DNA from: Triglochin maritima
Lineage: Eukaryota > Streptophyta > Magnoliopsida > Alismatales > Juncaginaceae
Reading direction: 5' to 3'
Assembly (NCBI GenBank): GCA_963682175.1
Contig: OY821786.1
Coordinates: 33,349,501 to 33,413,500 of the forward strand
Length of the DNA stretch: 64,000 bases
In this document: one piece after another, positions 48,353 to 61,979 of the stretch
Layout of the letters: every line of letters starts with the position of its first letter
Position numbering within the stretch: position 1 is the first letter of the stretch
Notes under the pieces: generated by a model
What the model saw: only the letters and a program-made list of their open reading frames with translations
The model's database searches: none
Told to the model about the DNA's origin: nothing
Made by a program: the position numbers and the translations under genes

Positions 48353-48567
48353 GACAAGAAAAAGATGTGACGGCTCCAACTCATTCTCTCTATGGAGAAT
48401 GAGTTAGGTAACTACCACATATATTTTTCAATTTTATTATGTGACATGTCACCCACATGTGCCTCTTGACTACACGTGCCACCAACATAAGGGCATGTTA
48501 GTAACATGTCACATCTTTATGTCCTTGTATCTTAAGTGTGTGTGTGTATATAGACACTAATGGGGTT

Positions 48568-49265
48568 GTATGAGTTCCTATAGCCATTTTGGCCGTGCCA
48601 CCACATTTTAGTCACTTTCGATTAGTATTTTGCTATGAAGATTTTTGGGTAATATATACCATAGATAAGAAACATATGGTAAAAATTTCATATGAAATAG
48701 ATCATCGTAGACATTGATCCGAACACTTCGAAATTCAGTAAATTTCAACCGTTTAAATATGAGTATTTTAGATTAACAGTGAAATTAACTTCGATTGACC
48801 TAATGTTTTAACATGTTATAACTTAAGAGATAAAAATATATGTGATCTAGTTTGATTTACATATATATATATATATATATCATATATGTATATATATCAT
48901 ATATGTATAGGCCAATTGGGTTGAAGTTCTTGCAGATAACTTGACTGTGACACTCAAAATTAACACATTTTAAAGTTAATTTTTAATCAAATGTATTGTT
49001 ATCTCTTAAGATATAACATGTTAAAATTTTAGGTCAATCGAAGTTAATTTCACCGTTGATCTAAAATGCTCATATTTGAACGACTGAAATTTATTGAATT
49101 TCGAAGTGATCAGATCAGGGTATACGATGATCCATTTGATCAAATTTTTATACCATATATTCCTTATATGTGGTATATACCACCCATAAATTTTCATAGA
49201 AAAAAACTAACCGGAAGTGACTGAAAATGCGGTGCTACAACCAAGATGGTTGTAGATCTCCTACA
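48568..49265. mobile_element. Foldback / long-TIR element (MULE-like)
   Basis: Arms 48568-48850 and 48955-49265 are inverted copies, roughly 80 percent identical by eye, with shared blocks such as TTAACTTCGATTGACCTAA and CACTTCGAAATTCA. The loop holds an (AT)n stretch at about 48862-48890. No coding content, and the TSD is not resolved. Long TIRs suggest a non-autonomous Mutator-like or foldback element. Confidence 0.7.
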
Positions 49266-49313
49266 TTTTTTTCTTCTATACATACATATATGTGTGTATG
49301 TATATGTACGTAG

Positions 49314-50443
49314 TGTGATGCCAACACAGCGAGTGAGGCAAAGAACCATTGGATAAAAATCCAATTAGATGTTAGATGACTGATGTTATTTGGTTCTTTA
49401 ATGTAAAGGCTAGATTATAATTAGATTTGTTGCATGGAAATCAATTTTAGGATCGATTATAATGAACCTACATCTCCTAAAATCAAATCACAATCCATCT
49501 AGGTGTCATGATCAATTCATATCTAGTTAGGATTCAATCAAGATCAAATCACATCCAATTAAGATTTAAACATATCCAATTAATATTGAATAATATCCAA
49601 TCATATCTAGTTAGAATCCAATTAAGATTCATTTAAGACCCAACAAGAATACATAGAGAATTAAGAAGATTGCAAATAATTTACCAATCAAAGCTCTGAC
49701 GTGTCGACTGCTTTAGACAACTAGTCGACCATGCACTTTAGTTACAAGATTTTCAGGAGTCCAAAACTGGTTGACGCATTTTTGAAATGGGTTGAACAAT
49801 TTAGGTCGCCAGACCATAAAATAGGTCGACTTATATTGTTTGAGAATTTCAAATTATTTCCAATTTCAGCTAGATTGCCCTGATTCTCTTCCATATTTAA
49901 TTGGCCTCACCATTGTCTATAAATATGACCATAACCTTAGCTTTCAACACTCTCCACACTCGTTGCACACTTTTTCCTACAATCTTGAAAGGTCTCAATT
50001 CTCACTCTCTTAACCTCATTCCAAGCTTTTATTGTTCTCTCTAGATCGTAGCTACACACAAAAACACACATCTAGTTGATTAAGGAGATTGCTATTAGAT
50101 GGTGCTTTGTGGAGACCTAACGACTTAAAGTTGTAAATGAACTTCTGAGTTGTGGAGTTGCCTTCAAGGTAAGGTGAAGGACGTCGATGAGGGTGTTCGT
50201 CGATCATGTGTACAAACGGCGGTAAACCTTGCCATGGTAAAAGGTTTTGGTGAAGGAAATCTCAAGTGAGACATTTTGAAACTGGAATAGGCCGCCGATT
50301 ATGCAACTAAATTAACCAGTATAAATATAGTGTCTCCTCTCTTTCATGGTTTGTTTGTGCATTACTTTATTAAACCACTTGAGAAAACTAAAAACCTTGA
50401 TTATTCTATTCACACCCCTCTATAGTACCCTAAAATCGTAACA
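49314..50443 (+). mobile_element. Solo LTR, SIRE-like copia family, TSD CGTAG/CATAG
   Basis: Starts TGTGATGCCAACAC and ends AAAATCGTAACA. The end has the TTCACACCCCTCTATAGTAC signature common to SIRE-like LTRs. Flanks CGTAG and CATAG differ by one transition. TATAAATAT lies near 49918, and degenerate paired GTCGAC sites lie upstream at 49693-49855. Confidence 0.7.
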
Positions 50444-50448
50444 CATAG

Positions 50449-51479
50449 ACCACTACCCGACACCAAATAAGTGTTAGCATGTTGCTCTTATAGGATACAT
50501 GAATCATAAGTTAGTTCATGTCAACTATCTTCTTTACATCGAACATTGAATCTTATCTTGATTCCAAATCAAGTTGATTATTCGATTACGAACAAATTGC
50601 AATCCTGTACACATATCAAGTTCTACATACACCATACATGGATGTTTGTGTGATTGAGACGTTCTTTTAGCCAATATCAAGTTTTATGCTAGAATAAAAA
50701 ACAATAATCCACTAACAATAAATGTGAATATAAATAATTCAACCATACATTAGGAAAGTCAACCATGTGAATACATCAAAGTCTGCATAAGCCTAATCAC
50801 TTCACACAACAGGCAAGCGGATCCTTAGTCGTTGCATTGGTAAGCCAGTTAGCTACCATTTGGCTAGTAGTAACATGTTTCAATACAACTTCCATATTTT
50901 TTGTAATATTTCTTATAAATTTTATAAATTGTTTTTGGGTTTTCTTGAATATATGAACGAGAACACATGTCATGACCACTTTGTCTGGGTAAATTTTATC
51001 CTAAATCATGCGCAGGTGTCCCGAGGGATTTGCATTTTGCACATTCCAACATAGGATTATTTTGATTACGGGTTGGGGGAGCATCCTTCACAACCATTCA
51101 TTTTGCATTTTCACATTTTTTTGCCTTTTCCAACACTTCTTTGAAAGCATGAGGGGACATTTCTTCAAGGTCGGTAGAGGGCGACCACGAGCCTCCATGA
51201 TGCTTGATTCTAGTATCAGCTAGTTCTTTACCTCCACCCATCTGAACCAAAAATCATAGGTACTTTCTCCACTAGGTGACATATTAACATGCGTAAGAGT
51301 GGTTGTTTTTAGTAGAAACATGAGCAAAAATTGGAGTAATTTGGCTCACGTGGAGGGTAGAGCTAGCTAAGTATGATTTAAAACCATATTGATAAAAAAG
51401 GTTAGAGAAGGCACATTAACCCCTATGTTATGTGCAACACATGTCAAGCCCACAGAGCCCGACTCAAGTCAAGCATTTA
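50449..51479. other. Decayed sequence, including a minus-strand copia RNase H fragment
   Basis: Apart from 50797-50979 (listed separately) nothing is recognisable. Short frames at 50860-51054 and 51008-51223 are not supported as genes. Confidence 0.4.
50797..50979 (-). pseudogene. Ty1/copia RNase H C-terminal fragment
   Basis: The minus-strand frame includes KFIRNITKNMEVVLKHVTTS followed by QMVANWLTNA. This fits the copia RNase H end (Arg, then H-V-S/T and a V-A-D-x-L-T-K motif), with the key Asp replaced by Asn. It is isolated, and its orientation is opposite to the following remnants. Confidence 0.5.
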
Positions 51480-54400
51480 GGAACATTGTGGGAAAGGTAG
51501 GATTAGCTTTTGATGGAATGGATGATGAGTACTTTGAGTGAAGAGGTTTTAAGATTGGCAATTGGTCTTGAAACCATTGATGGAGCATGGGAAGTATTTA
51601 TAGTAAGTGGCCTTTGCTCAAGGATCTGAAGAGAAGAAGTTCGCTCTCATGTAACAAATTCAGATGTTGAGAAGGTAGGGACATGAGAAGCTGATTGAAT
51701 ACTTGAAGAAGTTCTAACAACTCAGTGATGAACTATATAGATATGATCGAAAGGCCAATGAAGGATTAAAGCAAAGTTTTTTGGCTTCTGAATTGCTTGG
51801 GATATGCATACAATTTTTCACTACTTCCTTGTTGAGGTATCCTCTACCACATTATGCAAAAGTTGTATCCTTGCTTCAAGGATTTGAAGTTAGAACACAA
51901 CTTCAGCAAGCAGAGAATCAAGCTCAAACATGGTCCTGATGAGTTAGAGGAAAAGAAACAATAAAGTAAATTGGAAGAGACAAGGAAAATGAATGGAAAT
52001 AATGGAAAGTCATATAAGAAAGCTTCTAATCCAAAGAAATGAAATTCTAGACCATTATGTCAATTATGAAACAAGGTTGGGCATGATGCACTCAACTATT
52101 ATTTGGCATATATTTAATCATATATTTCAACCAAATGATGTTTCTCAAGCACTAGTAACTATGAATGGAAATAGAGGAGGAAATGGAGAATGGTTTCCAC
52201 ACACAAATGCCACAACAAGCATATGAAGTGAGGTAGTTATGTTTGTGAATCTCTCTCCTTGTTTTGGTAGTGAGCCAGTTAAGATTGATGAAAAAACTTT
52301 ATTACCTATGACTCATTCTGGATCTCCATATGCTAATCATAATAAGGGCAAGTTTCTACTGAAGAATGTATTGTTTGTTCCTGATGTGAAGGGGAATTTA
52401 TTATCTATTAGGCAGTTTGCAAGTGGTTTTCCTTGTGGTGTGAAGATCTTTGATACACCGGGAAACTAATCACCTCAAGACAAAGGAGTTGGCATGTACA
52501 TTTAGAACAAGGTGGCATGACATGCATATTTTTCTTAAAGGAACAATAGTCTTTATTGAAATGCTGCATTAGAGGTGGAACATACAAGCGATAGAGATTT
52601 ACGTACAAAATATAGTTTCATTACAACTGGTAGATGTTCGTTCCCCTGAAAAATCATGTACCGTGTGTGAGTTGTCAAGAGGGCAAAGCCAAGAGATCGT
52701 CTTTCCTACGCTTTGTAACGACATTTGATTTTTCTTTAATTGAAATTCACTATGATTTGTGGAGACCATCTCCTGTTAGATCCAATGGAAATCAATTGCA
52801 TTATGTGTGTTTTGTGGATTACTACATAAGATATACTTGACTCTATCGGCTAAGACTGAAGTTAAGACTTTGAAAATACATAATGAGGAAATATGATGCT
52901 AGAACAAAGATATTCTAGAGTGATGGTGGGGGAGAGTTTAACTCCACTAAGTTTCTTAATCGCTTACAAATGAAGGAATCAAACATCAACAATCTTGCTC
53001 ACATATTACAACAAAATGGATTGTCTAAACGAAGACATAGGATGAAGGCAAAATGGGGTTGATATTGATGTTTAACAGTTGGATACGTAAGAAGTATTTG
53101 ATATATGCTTTTTCTACAAGTCTTTTCTTACTAAACAAGTTGCCTAATCAGTAAGGAGTGATTCCTTATCAAGCCTTACATCAGAGAGGTCTAGACTACT
53201 CATGCTTGAGGATCATTGGTTGTAGGTGCTTCCTTTATCTTGAAGATTATACTAAAGATAAGTTTAGCCAAAAGTCTCAACCATGTGTCTTCTTAGGATA
53301 TAGTTCAGTTCACAAGGGTTATTTTGGTGAGGCTTGTATGCCAAGTCCCCATGCAATTCAAATAACACAATTTGTCTCTGATTCAGATCAAGCAATTGTA
53401 ACTTTTATCAGCCTTAACACCATATATTCTGATTCATATCAAGCAAGTGTAACTTTTACTGACTTTTACCGACCTAATTAACATCATATCTTCTGATTCA
53501 GATCAAGCAAGCTTGATGCACACCCTTTTTGTGAGAGACCAAAAATTTGTTTATTAAATGCTTAGTGGCCCAATAGTATCTTTTCATCAGGTCCATATAA
53601 TTCTCCACATCAAGTTGCACAACATATTCCAAGTGAAGACCACTTCTAAGGCGAAAGGAATAGAATGAGATTCTGAAAACTTGAAGGGAGCATTCTCAGA
53701 GGTCCCTTAGGTCAGAAGGACTTTTTATTGCATCATACTCAGAAGAAGTGGATCATGTTTTAGACCATACAATGGTACAGTAAAACAAACATACAAGAAT
53801 GTACCACTGATGATTGATGAAAATGCTTCAACATAGAGAGTGAAATTACAACACGATGGTTCAAGAACTCATTCCATGGTCACCAGAATTAGGAAAAGAG
53901 TAATGAAACCAAATCCTAAGTATGCCTTAGTGCATATTCAGAACAACATTATAAAAGAACCTAAGAATGCTGAAGTAGCTTTGGAACATGATTCAAGAAC
54001 TAAGGGCTCTGAAGGAGAACACCTGAGATCTTGTTCCTATAGGACCTTATAATTGAATGTGAGGCTCAACTGGGTCAAAACTAAAAGTTGATGATACACT
54101 GGAAAGGCTGAAGGCCAGGCTAGTTGCTCAGGAATTCAAACAAGTGGAACATTCGGATTATGGTGAACAATTCTCTCTAGTGGTGATGTCAAACTACCAT
54201 AAGAGTTGTGTTGAGTATACCTACAGTTAAAGGGTGACAAATAAGATAATCAGATGTCAAAAATGCTTTTTTGCATGTGGATCTAAATGAGTCACTTTAC
54301 AAATTAGTTAGCCATTAGGGTTTCAATCTACTTCCTATCCTTTATATGTTGGCAAACTTAAGAAGTCCTTTTATAGATTAAAATATACATAAAGGGCATG

Positions 54401-54790
54401 GTTTTAGAAGTGATTTCCTCTACACAAAATGGTTTATCAGCGGTCCATCCGATCCTTTTGTGTTTCTAAGTCACTCACCAAAGGGTATTCTTGTCTTACT
54501 ACAACATGTAAATGACATTAGGAGCTCTATGATGACCATCTTTCATTTTTCATCATTTATCCAAGAGATCTTTTACGTGTTTTACGAAAGACCTTCTTAG
54601 GGATTGAAGCAACACATCAGAAAATGTTGCTTACACAAGGGAAGTACATTCTGACCATGTAACAAGATGGAACATGATAAGAGTCAAGACTATCAACTCT
54701 CAAATGCAAGTCACGTTGAATTTAATTATCAAGTATTGCTCTGCTGCAGCTAAACAACCATTCTCAAAAGTTAGTTAATGCAATATTCCA
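51480..54790 (+). pseudogene. Heavily decayed Ty1/copia gag-pol remnant
   Basis: In order on the plus strand: a gag-like stretch (51490-52220); GAG-pre-integrase-like YANHNKGKFLLKNVLFVPDV then KGNLLSIRQF (about 52330-52420); integrase start VPCVSCQEGKAKRSSF with CFVDYYIRYT (52650-52840); integrase C-terminus with GCRCFLYLEDYTKDKFSQKS and QPCVFLGYS (53160-53330); RT fragments including LKARLVAQEFKQVEHSDYG (about 54100-54170). Numerous stops and frameshifts; no LTRs identified. Possibly the same lineage as the minus-strand gag near 57-61 kb, but not shown. Confidence 0.75.
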
Positions 54791-57090
54791 ACTAAACCTG
54801 ACTTTAGAAACAATCACTTATATTCTCTCACCATTTAAGCAATTTCTTTTATGATCGAGCCTTCTTAGAACTTAGAACTGGAAATCAATATATGTGAGGA
54901 TTTATAGATGCGTTATACGGTATAATTTTGAAAAATTATCATCTGAAAACGCAATAAAGGTTCTAGTTTATCATTTAATCTACGCATGCATCACATATCT
55001 ACTTAACTAAATGAGATTTGACATACTTTCGCGAAAATATGAATTCACGAAACCTCCACGATTTGCAAGCCTGAAAGGAATAAGGCCTCTACGTAGTCCA
55101 CCGGGAGATTTAATTGAAAAATCGCAAATCTTTTTGCTAGAAAGTACTAAATCGATCTGTCGATTAAACCTAGAACGAAGTCATTCAATCAATATATTTA
55201 ATTGGGTTCTCAACATATGAGAATTTGGAAAGATCAAAAAAAATCCACCATCAATTTTCTCCTCTTTAATATAAAAAAACTATACATTTTGTTCTACAAA
55301 GTGGGGTATTTATACTTGTATATGGTGGGAGATGAAAGTGGAAAGTGGGCCACCATGTTTTGAACATGGAGTGGGAAGTGGGGCGATTACTTTTGATAAA
55401 AAATCATCCACATTTGATTTGTGCACAATTAAAGTCATTGTATCTCAACTAGATTTGCCAAATGAGCTTATTTAATATATGTATGAACAACCATATATAT
55501 ATAAATAGTAAATCTCAATTCCCATTTAATTACCTTAATTAATTTAATTAGAAAATCTAATTAATTAATTATCGGTCTATATTTAATAATTCTAATTAAT
55601 CATTCCCTTTTGGTGTGACCTTGTAGGATCTATGTTAACTGGCAATAGAATTAAATATATTTTATTTCTAAATCAAAATTATGTCTAGCAAATATTTTAT
55701 GATTACCAGATTACCAAAGATGTATTGTAACGAAATTAACAACACACGATCATATTAATAATGTCATAATTAAATAACATTATTTGTATCTATCTATTGT
55801 CTCGTGATATTGTGAATAATATATATATTTTAGGTTAAGAAGTAACTCCTCTCTCTCTCCATTTTTGATTAATAATGTCATCTTTTTAGGAGTTTCTTCT
55901 GAACATGTAAGTTTAAGAAGAGGAGGTTAAGAACATTTCAAGCTGGATAGGAGATAAAGAACATTCCAAGCTGACCAAATTAATCATTTTGATTGATTTG
56001 GTTGGCCAAAGGTCATATCTATCCTTCTAAATAACTTTAAAATTTGAAGAATGGTTACTTGTTTTGATTTTCTCTTGAACAGGTGACGAAGAAGAGGGGA
56101 TTAAAAACATTTCAAGCTGGATAGGGGAAACATCTACAAAATGGCCGGATGAGTAGGAGACGAAGACAAAGAGGACACAAATCAAGCACATAAAAGTTGC
56201 AAGAGAACAAGGGTCAACATTTCAGAACATGTTATACTACTTGGATCGTGGAAAACAGCTAAAGCACAACATTAAGGAGAGAATTATGTATACATATGTA
56301 TATAGATATTAGGGATGTGAGATTAATTAGCCCATATTCCCTAGAAATCAGGTATTTTCCTGTTTGTGCAGGTTTTTACTGGATTTGAGCGGAATTTGGG
56401 TGATAGGCCTAATTTTCAATAAGCCCATCAAAGCCTTTTTGGGCCCGACGTATTAGGTAAGGGGCTAGACCCGATCTGTCTTGATGTAAAGTCCCCAAGG
56501 GAATTAACCCAATGTAAACTCACATTTTGTTTGGAAATAAAATGCAGGAGGGCTGAGATGGATAGGGAGGGTGAGCGGTGAGGCACAGGATGCCGATGAA
56601 CTACTCATTCACCTGAAGTCAAAGTTCTTAATTGCAATTATTGAAAAAATGTGTCTTTCCCATGCATGTGATGTGCAAATGCATGAGTGTGTTTCTACAA
56701 TCATTATTTACTAATTATTTATTATTATAACTTTATGGGAAAATTTTGCATTTTACCCGTTCTACAATCATTCTACGTACAAGAAAATGGTTTACAACAA
56801 TCATTATCCTATCATTTTCCTACGAATCAGTCGCTTAGTTGATTAAGTTACCAAATCCATTCCTACCACTACTTACAACATCTGGACATAAATCAATGTT
56901 CATGCTCTACATCAGTGCTTACATTTGTTGGTAGAAAAATATTTGGATACCTAAAACATAAGACCATTAAGGCCACCTAAAAAACATTACCTTACGAAAC
57001 CAATAACGGAATCACGGGAGAGTGAGCATTTTCCTAAAGCACCTTACGTCTTTGTGAATTTAAAATCATTATAATATTTAAAATCATTAT
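54791..57090. other. AT-rich region with decayed repeats
   Basis: No gene. A 20-bp word (AACATTTCAAGCTGGATAGG) occurs at about 55934 and 56108, within two partly similar segments. The stretch TATATGGTGGGAG...CCACCATG near 55320-55370 is a short inverted repeat. Transposon affiliation was not resolved. Confidence 0.4.
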
Positions 57091-57679
57091 ACTGTCAGTA
57101 AATTCAATATTATAAGAAAATTATTTAGTAAATTTCTTCACAGGCAGAAGATTAACTTTGATTTTTGAAGCCAGCAGAATATCTTCTAGCTTAAAACTAC
57201 CATTTTCATGACTGATATGAACCTGACCAGTATGAGTAATAGAACTAAGGTACCATCTCGTATGTTCCTTTATAAGGAGTGAGAGAAGAGAGAACCATGT
57301 TACGTGTCATGTGGACGGTTACTCTGGAGTACCTGTCAACCAACACTCCTAAGATTCATTTTCAGTCATGGCCGCTAGAGCTGTGAGAGTTCTCGAACGA
57401 CAAGCTTGGTTAAATATATGTCAGCGCTTAAAGGCATCATGACCCAGCTCATTACAGATTTGACACTACTAGAAAAATAAGATACGCTGACGAATTTGTA
57501 TCCGTCGGTGTAGGTCAACGTTAACCGACATATATATCTTACTGTCGGTGCCAACCTACACCGGCAGAAACAAAAACCAACACCGGTGGATACAATACGT
57601 TGCTTAATATTAGTATTCATCCATCCCTGCTGGGAAGATACAACACAATGAGTGTGTTGAAATCGAAGTACTTGCTCGA

Positions 57680-58262
57680 GGTTCGAATATCATGGCAAAG
57701 AAATATTCATGATATATCATCAATGTGTTTCAATTTCGCATAGAGAAACATGAGTCCAAAGGAAAAACTCAGAATTCTGGTGTGTTTGTGCGCAACAACA
57801 TAAAGTTACTTAACAACACGAGATAACAATCCTATCTATGAACCCGTCGACTATCTGGTGTATTGCAAGACATAATTGAACTTCAATACTACGGTGATAT
57901 GAAATATGTTTTGTTCAAGTGCAAGTGGTACGACGTTCTGGATCGAGACAATACCATTCAAAGTGATGAATATGGGTTTACGTTGGTGAATGCCAATAGA
58001 TTTCTGAAACCAGAAGAACCATTTGTACTTGTATCCCAAGTAGAACAAGTATTTTATGTTGCAGAGCATAAAGAAAGACAAAGCGAAGACCAATGGTTGG
58101 TCATTGTGTGAATGTTGTCGAGATTTATATAGCATGGAGGATGAAGCATCCGAATTCCTTGTGTACGGGCGATGAAATATTGTACAAGATAGAGTCAAAT
58201 TAGACGATATTAATTTGATTGATTTTGTTAGACCAGATTTAGAACCAGTGGTCGAGTAGTAC
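57680..58262 (+). pseudogene. CACTA TNP2-type transposase, C-terminal remnant (DUF4216-like)
   Basis: The frame 57863-58111 has DIIELQYYGDMKYVLFKCKW, DEYGFTLVNANRFLKPEEPF and VLVSQVEQVFYV, the DUF4216 pattern found in the C-terminal part of plant CACTA transposases. Upstream in another frame lies KTQNSGVFV, and downstream (58120-58260) a degraded LYSMEDEA...DLEPVVE tail. The catalytic N-terminal part is absent. Confidence 0.8.
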
Positions 58263-58469
58263 ACCCTAAGGGACACGCACAATTTGTAATGACAAACTCA
58301 ATCTATGTATGAATGAATTTGTAGTTTATAAATTTTATTATGTAGTTAATGATAAATTAAATTACTTCATAATTCAGTTATGACGAGACGTCCTGTCTTC
58401 ACCACCACACCATGTGGGAGACGGTGATAAGCGAAGACGTCGACGATGTGTGGCGGAGCATACCCCATA

Positions 58470-59640
58470 GATAGCCGATGTCGCAGCTGATACTGAGGAG
58501 GATCCTAGCCCTTCAGCCTCTGGTACAACGAGTACGAGTAGAGGTCGTGGATCCACACAACTTCTGGAGGATTGGAACTCTACAATTTAGAATGAGCCGA
58601 GTTCACACTGGAAGACGTACTGAAGGGAAAGAATGTCGAACGTTTCCAAAATTTTATCGGCACGATAGCCAGGAGGACACAAGTACTACCTCCTCGTTAT
58701 TCGGATTGGAGATTGGTGCCAAAGAAAGACAAAGATGTGACATGGACACAATTGACGGTAATATTACATATGTTCTTAAGTTACATTAGTATTGATTTAA
58801 ATTGTAAACTAATTTCAATTTATTTCACACATAAATTATGAAGTCTCTGAACTCCAAATGTAAGGAAAAAAAGTACCAGTTGTACCTTGACGTTGCGGAT
58901 TTGGAGAGTAGAAAGGCTAGATTGACGGCTGGACTGCCACATCCGTGGTGGATTGGTCTACTCTGCTTGACTGCTGGTCCAACGAGGCGTTTAAGGTAAT
59001 TTTGTTAAGTTTTTAGTTAAATTATTATTAATAACTAATAAACTAAGAATTTGGTTTATTGGTGATACAAAAGAAGAGTGAGGCTAACAAGAAAAAAGAC
59101 AAATTTGGTAATACCACATCGGTGTGGTACCAAATCGGTGGTCCGACACATGGAGAAAATTGTGAGATATTTTTTTTAAATTCTTATAAGTTCATTATTT
59201 TTTGAAATTCTTATAGATTTAACGATATTGCAGATTGCAGAAAATCGGGACGCTCCTGAGCCTAGTTGTACATATATGTACATCTAGCTTCATGACTAGA
59301 GACTCCCTGAAGCCAATCTCTGTTATTGTAAGTTTAATATTATTATTAGTTTTCAATTACTTAATGTTGTTCGCTATATTCTTTGTGAATTTATAACATT
59401 TTCTTATTTTAAAAATAATTGGAAGCTTTGCGAGGAACGGGTGAGACGAGCTCTCAAGAGTCTATCAATATAGTGATTGACGCCTAGGACCCGGTCATGA
59501 CTATTCTCAGTGACGGGCATGGACGTGTTAGGATATACTCGAGTCTTGTCACCCCGATTGACATATAAGGACAACGTGGGACGCCATCTCAAGCAGAGAG
59601 TAACACCATAGTGGAGGTTGAGAAAGATGAGCAGATGAAG
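58470..59640 (+). pseudogene. CACTA second gene remnant (Transposase_24 / Ptta-En/Spm-like)
   Basis: Scattered pieces: a low-complexity start (EDPSPSASGTTSTSRGRGST), VPPRYSDWRLVPKKDKDVTW (58680-58745), LDVADLESRKARLTAGLPHP (about 58890-58950), then KSEANKKNRDKFGNTTSVWY (59073-59130) and a short APEPSCTYMY block near 59255. The order fits the plant transposase PF03004 family. Stops and possibly surviving introns interrupt it. A G(n) run lies at 59731-59743. Confidence 0.65.
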
Positions 59641-61971
59641 ATGATGGTAAGCGAGCTAGCGGATACAAAAAATGAGCTAACGTATATGACAAACGACCTT
59701 GAGAGGTATAAGTCTATGTTCGACCTCTTGATGGGGGGGGGGGGTGTTAATCCCGAGATATTGTATTTATAAATTAATAAATTATATTACATTTAATAAT
59801 TTAGTTTATATGCAATATAATGTTCTAAGCGACTTAGTGTATAATGTTTTAATTGCGTATGATTTTTGCACGCCAAATCCACGGCCAAGTCGAGATAACA
59901 ATGACGATCCATCGAGCGGAGCCGGTATAGGAGGTTTAGTAACTTAGTGTTTTATGTTTTGTCACTTGTTATTGTTAAAACTTAATTTTTACTTACTGAA
60001 TTTAGATGTAATTACAACTTCTTTGTTTGAATTGTTTTTAGATAAATCAATATATATGATTTTTGTGTTTAGATATGTATGAATTATTGTTCAATGAGTT
60101 GAATGCGTATGAATGCTTATTGAATGATGATTGAATTGGATATATATTAATATTTTATAAATGAACAGGGAAACTCGGAATGCGAAAGAACAAACAAGCT
60201 TTTTGGGGTTCTGGAAAAGACATACACTAACAGATTATATCCGTCGGAGAAAGTATTGACGTTTGTAGATGTTCGTCGGTGTATGTAATATTTAGCTCTG
60301 ACATAACATATCCGTTAGTGTAGATTCTACGACTGTCAGAGAATGTTTTTGCCGGTGTAATCGACATCGACAGATAGGTCCGTCGATGTTACGACATTGG
60401 TGTTCTCTAATACGACGAAAGCAGGTGAATTGTTTTGATACCGCCGACGGGTTCTATCCGTTGGAACATCCGTCGGAGTAGACATACACGGACGAAACCG
60501 TATCCATCGGTGATGCCGTACACTGACGGATACATGTCGTCGGTAAAGCCCTTTATTGCTATAGTGTGACAAACCACAAATTGTTGCCTCTAGGTGTTGT
60601 CATTGGCTCTTGCAGAATTGAGGGAAGCTTGTTCCTCGGTGATGGAATCTTTACTCTGGGACTCAGAGGGAGGTTGTCCTTGGTTTGCGGGGGTGAATCC
60701 ACGACCCTTAGAGGAGAAACCTCCACCATGTCTGGAGTTTCTTTGACCAAAAAAGGCCATTGGGAGAGGTTCCCATCAGGATAGTGAATCTTCATTCTCA
60801 TCTCATAGTTCTAAAGCGGAGGCACAAGGCTTGCATTTGAAGGCACCAGTGGCTTGAGGTAGGTAGTTGTGAATAGATTTTGTAACATCCCCGAACAACG
60901 GAAAATTGAAACTTTTAAAATCAAGGGAAACACGTGGATAAAACCATCAAGAGTGGGGACATTACTGAAAGAAATACCCAAATACATAAGGTGCACCATA
61001 TTACATAAGAGTTTGTCAAAAGAGTGATTACATCGGAATACAAAATACATAAAACATGCAATCACGACAACCTAAATAGGTAGACGACAGGATCCAGTCC
61101 CAAAGTGCAATCTCCCTCGGTCACCACTCGCCGGAACCTAACGCGGTCCTGAAAAAGATGCAACAACAATGCCTGAGTTTCCATAAGGAAACCCCGTATG
61201 ACAAGCTCACCTATATGCCCTAACATACTAGTATAGCATGGCATGGAATACAAAGCAGTAAACATCCACAAGGGTAAAACCGGACATCCGTCCTGCAATC
61301 GTTCCCGCTGCCACACAGGCCCCGCGGTCTACAATCGCCACCGCTGCCACACAGGCCGCACGGTCCGCAACATCGCCGTCGCCACACAGGCCGCACGGTC
61401 CAACAACCACCGGTACCACACAGGCCACACGGTCTAACATCACCGCCGCTACACAGGCCGTACGGTCCAAACATCGGGTCCCCGTAGAGACCTACCGTAG
61501 GCATATACGGTCCAACGGACAGTACGCAACACATCCCCACACGCGACTACACAAGCCAAGGGATCGGTGAGGAGGCATTCACACTTCCGCGCAGGTAGAA
61601 TCAGATCTGAAAACATCGTGGTCCACCACCACACCAACGGAGCCGTCACTCAGGTCGGTACATCAACCGGCGCCACACAGACCGCACGAGATATCACTCG
61701 ATAGGTGCCCAGTCGAGCTACCTGCCGGAACACATCATCGGCAGTCATTCACCGCAACCACACAGGCCACGCACGATCCTTCCTGCCGCCACACAGGCCA
61801 CACAGGGGCCCTACCGTCGCCACACAAGCCGCACGACACGTGCAATCACTGCCATCAAGGTCAGGCGAACATATCCGCCACACAAAGGCCAGACAATCGA
61901 CAGATCCGAACCGAAGTCCGCAGGGTCAACGATCTCCACGTGCATTCACCAACTCCACCACTATAAAAGCA

Positions 61972-61979
61972 GGGCAGTG
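61972..61979 (+). promoter_or_regulatory. Conserved antisense TATA-like box in the gypsy LTR
   Basis: CTATAAAAGCAGGGCAGTGG on the plus strand, opposite to the LTR orientation. It is the equivalent of the box at 20331-20338 in the other LTR copy. Confidence 0.35.

Larger units (their letters stand above)
57464..60566 (+). mobile_element. CACTA (En/Spm) transposon, 3.1 kb, TSD TGA
   Basis: Starts CACTACTAGAAAAA and ends GCTATAGTG. TGA is duplicated at 57461-57463 and 60567-60569. Subterminal arrays of the ATCCGTCGGTG / CACCGACGGAT motif occur at 57490-57605 and 60230-60545, the same family as the element ending at 15642. The interior holds decayed remains of both typical CACTA genes, so it is probably immobile by itself. 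Confidence 0.92.
57091..60880 (-). pseudogene. Minus-strand Ty1/copia gag and GAG-pre-integrase, split by a CACTA element
   Basis: Minus-strand reading from 60880: a gag C-terminal region (MAFFGQRNSRHGGGFSSKGR), ending FVVC at 60572. It resumes left of the CACTA element with ICNELGHDAFK and LAAMTENES (57463-57340), then GAG-pre-integrase-like SSITHTGQVHISHENGSFKL (about 57260-57200) and KIKVNLLPVKKFTK. Removing the CACTA element and one TSD copy gives an uninterrupted frame across a CX2CX4H zinc knuckle; its last Cys position is Arg in this copy. The 60880 end is cut by a gypsy LTR. Confidence 0.75.
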
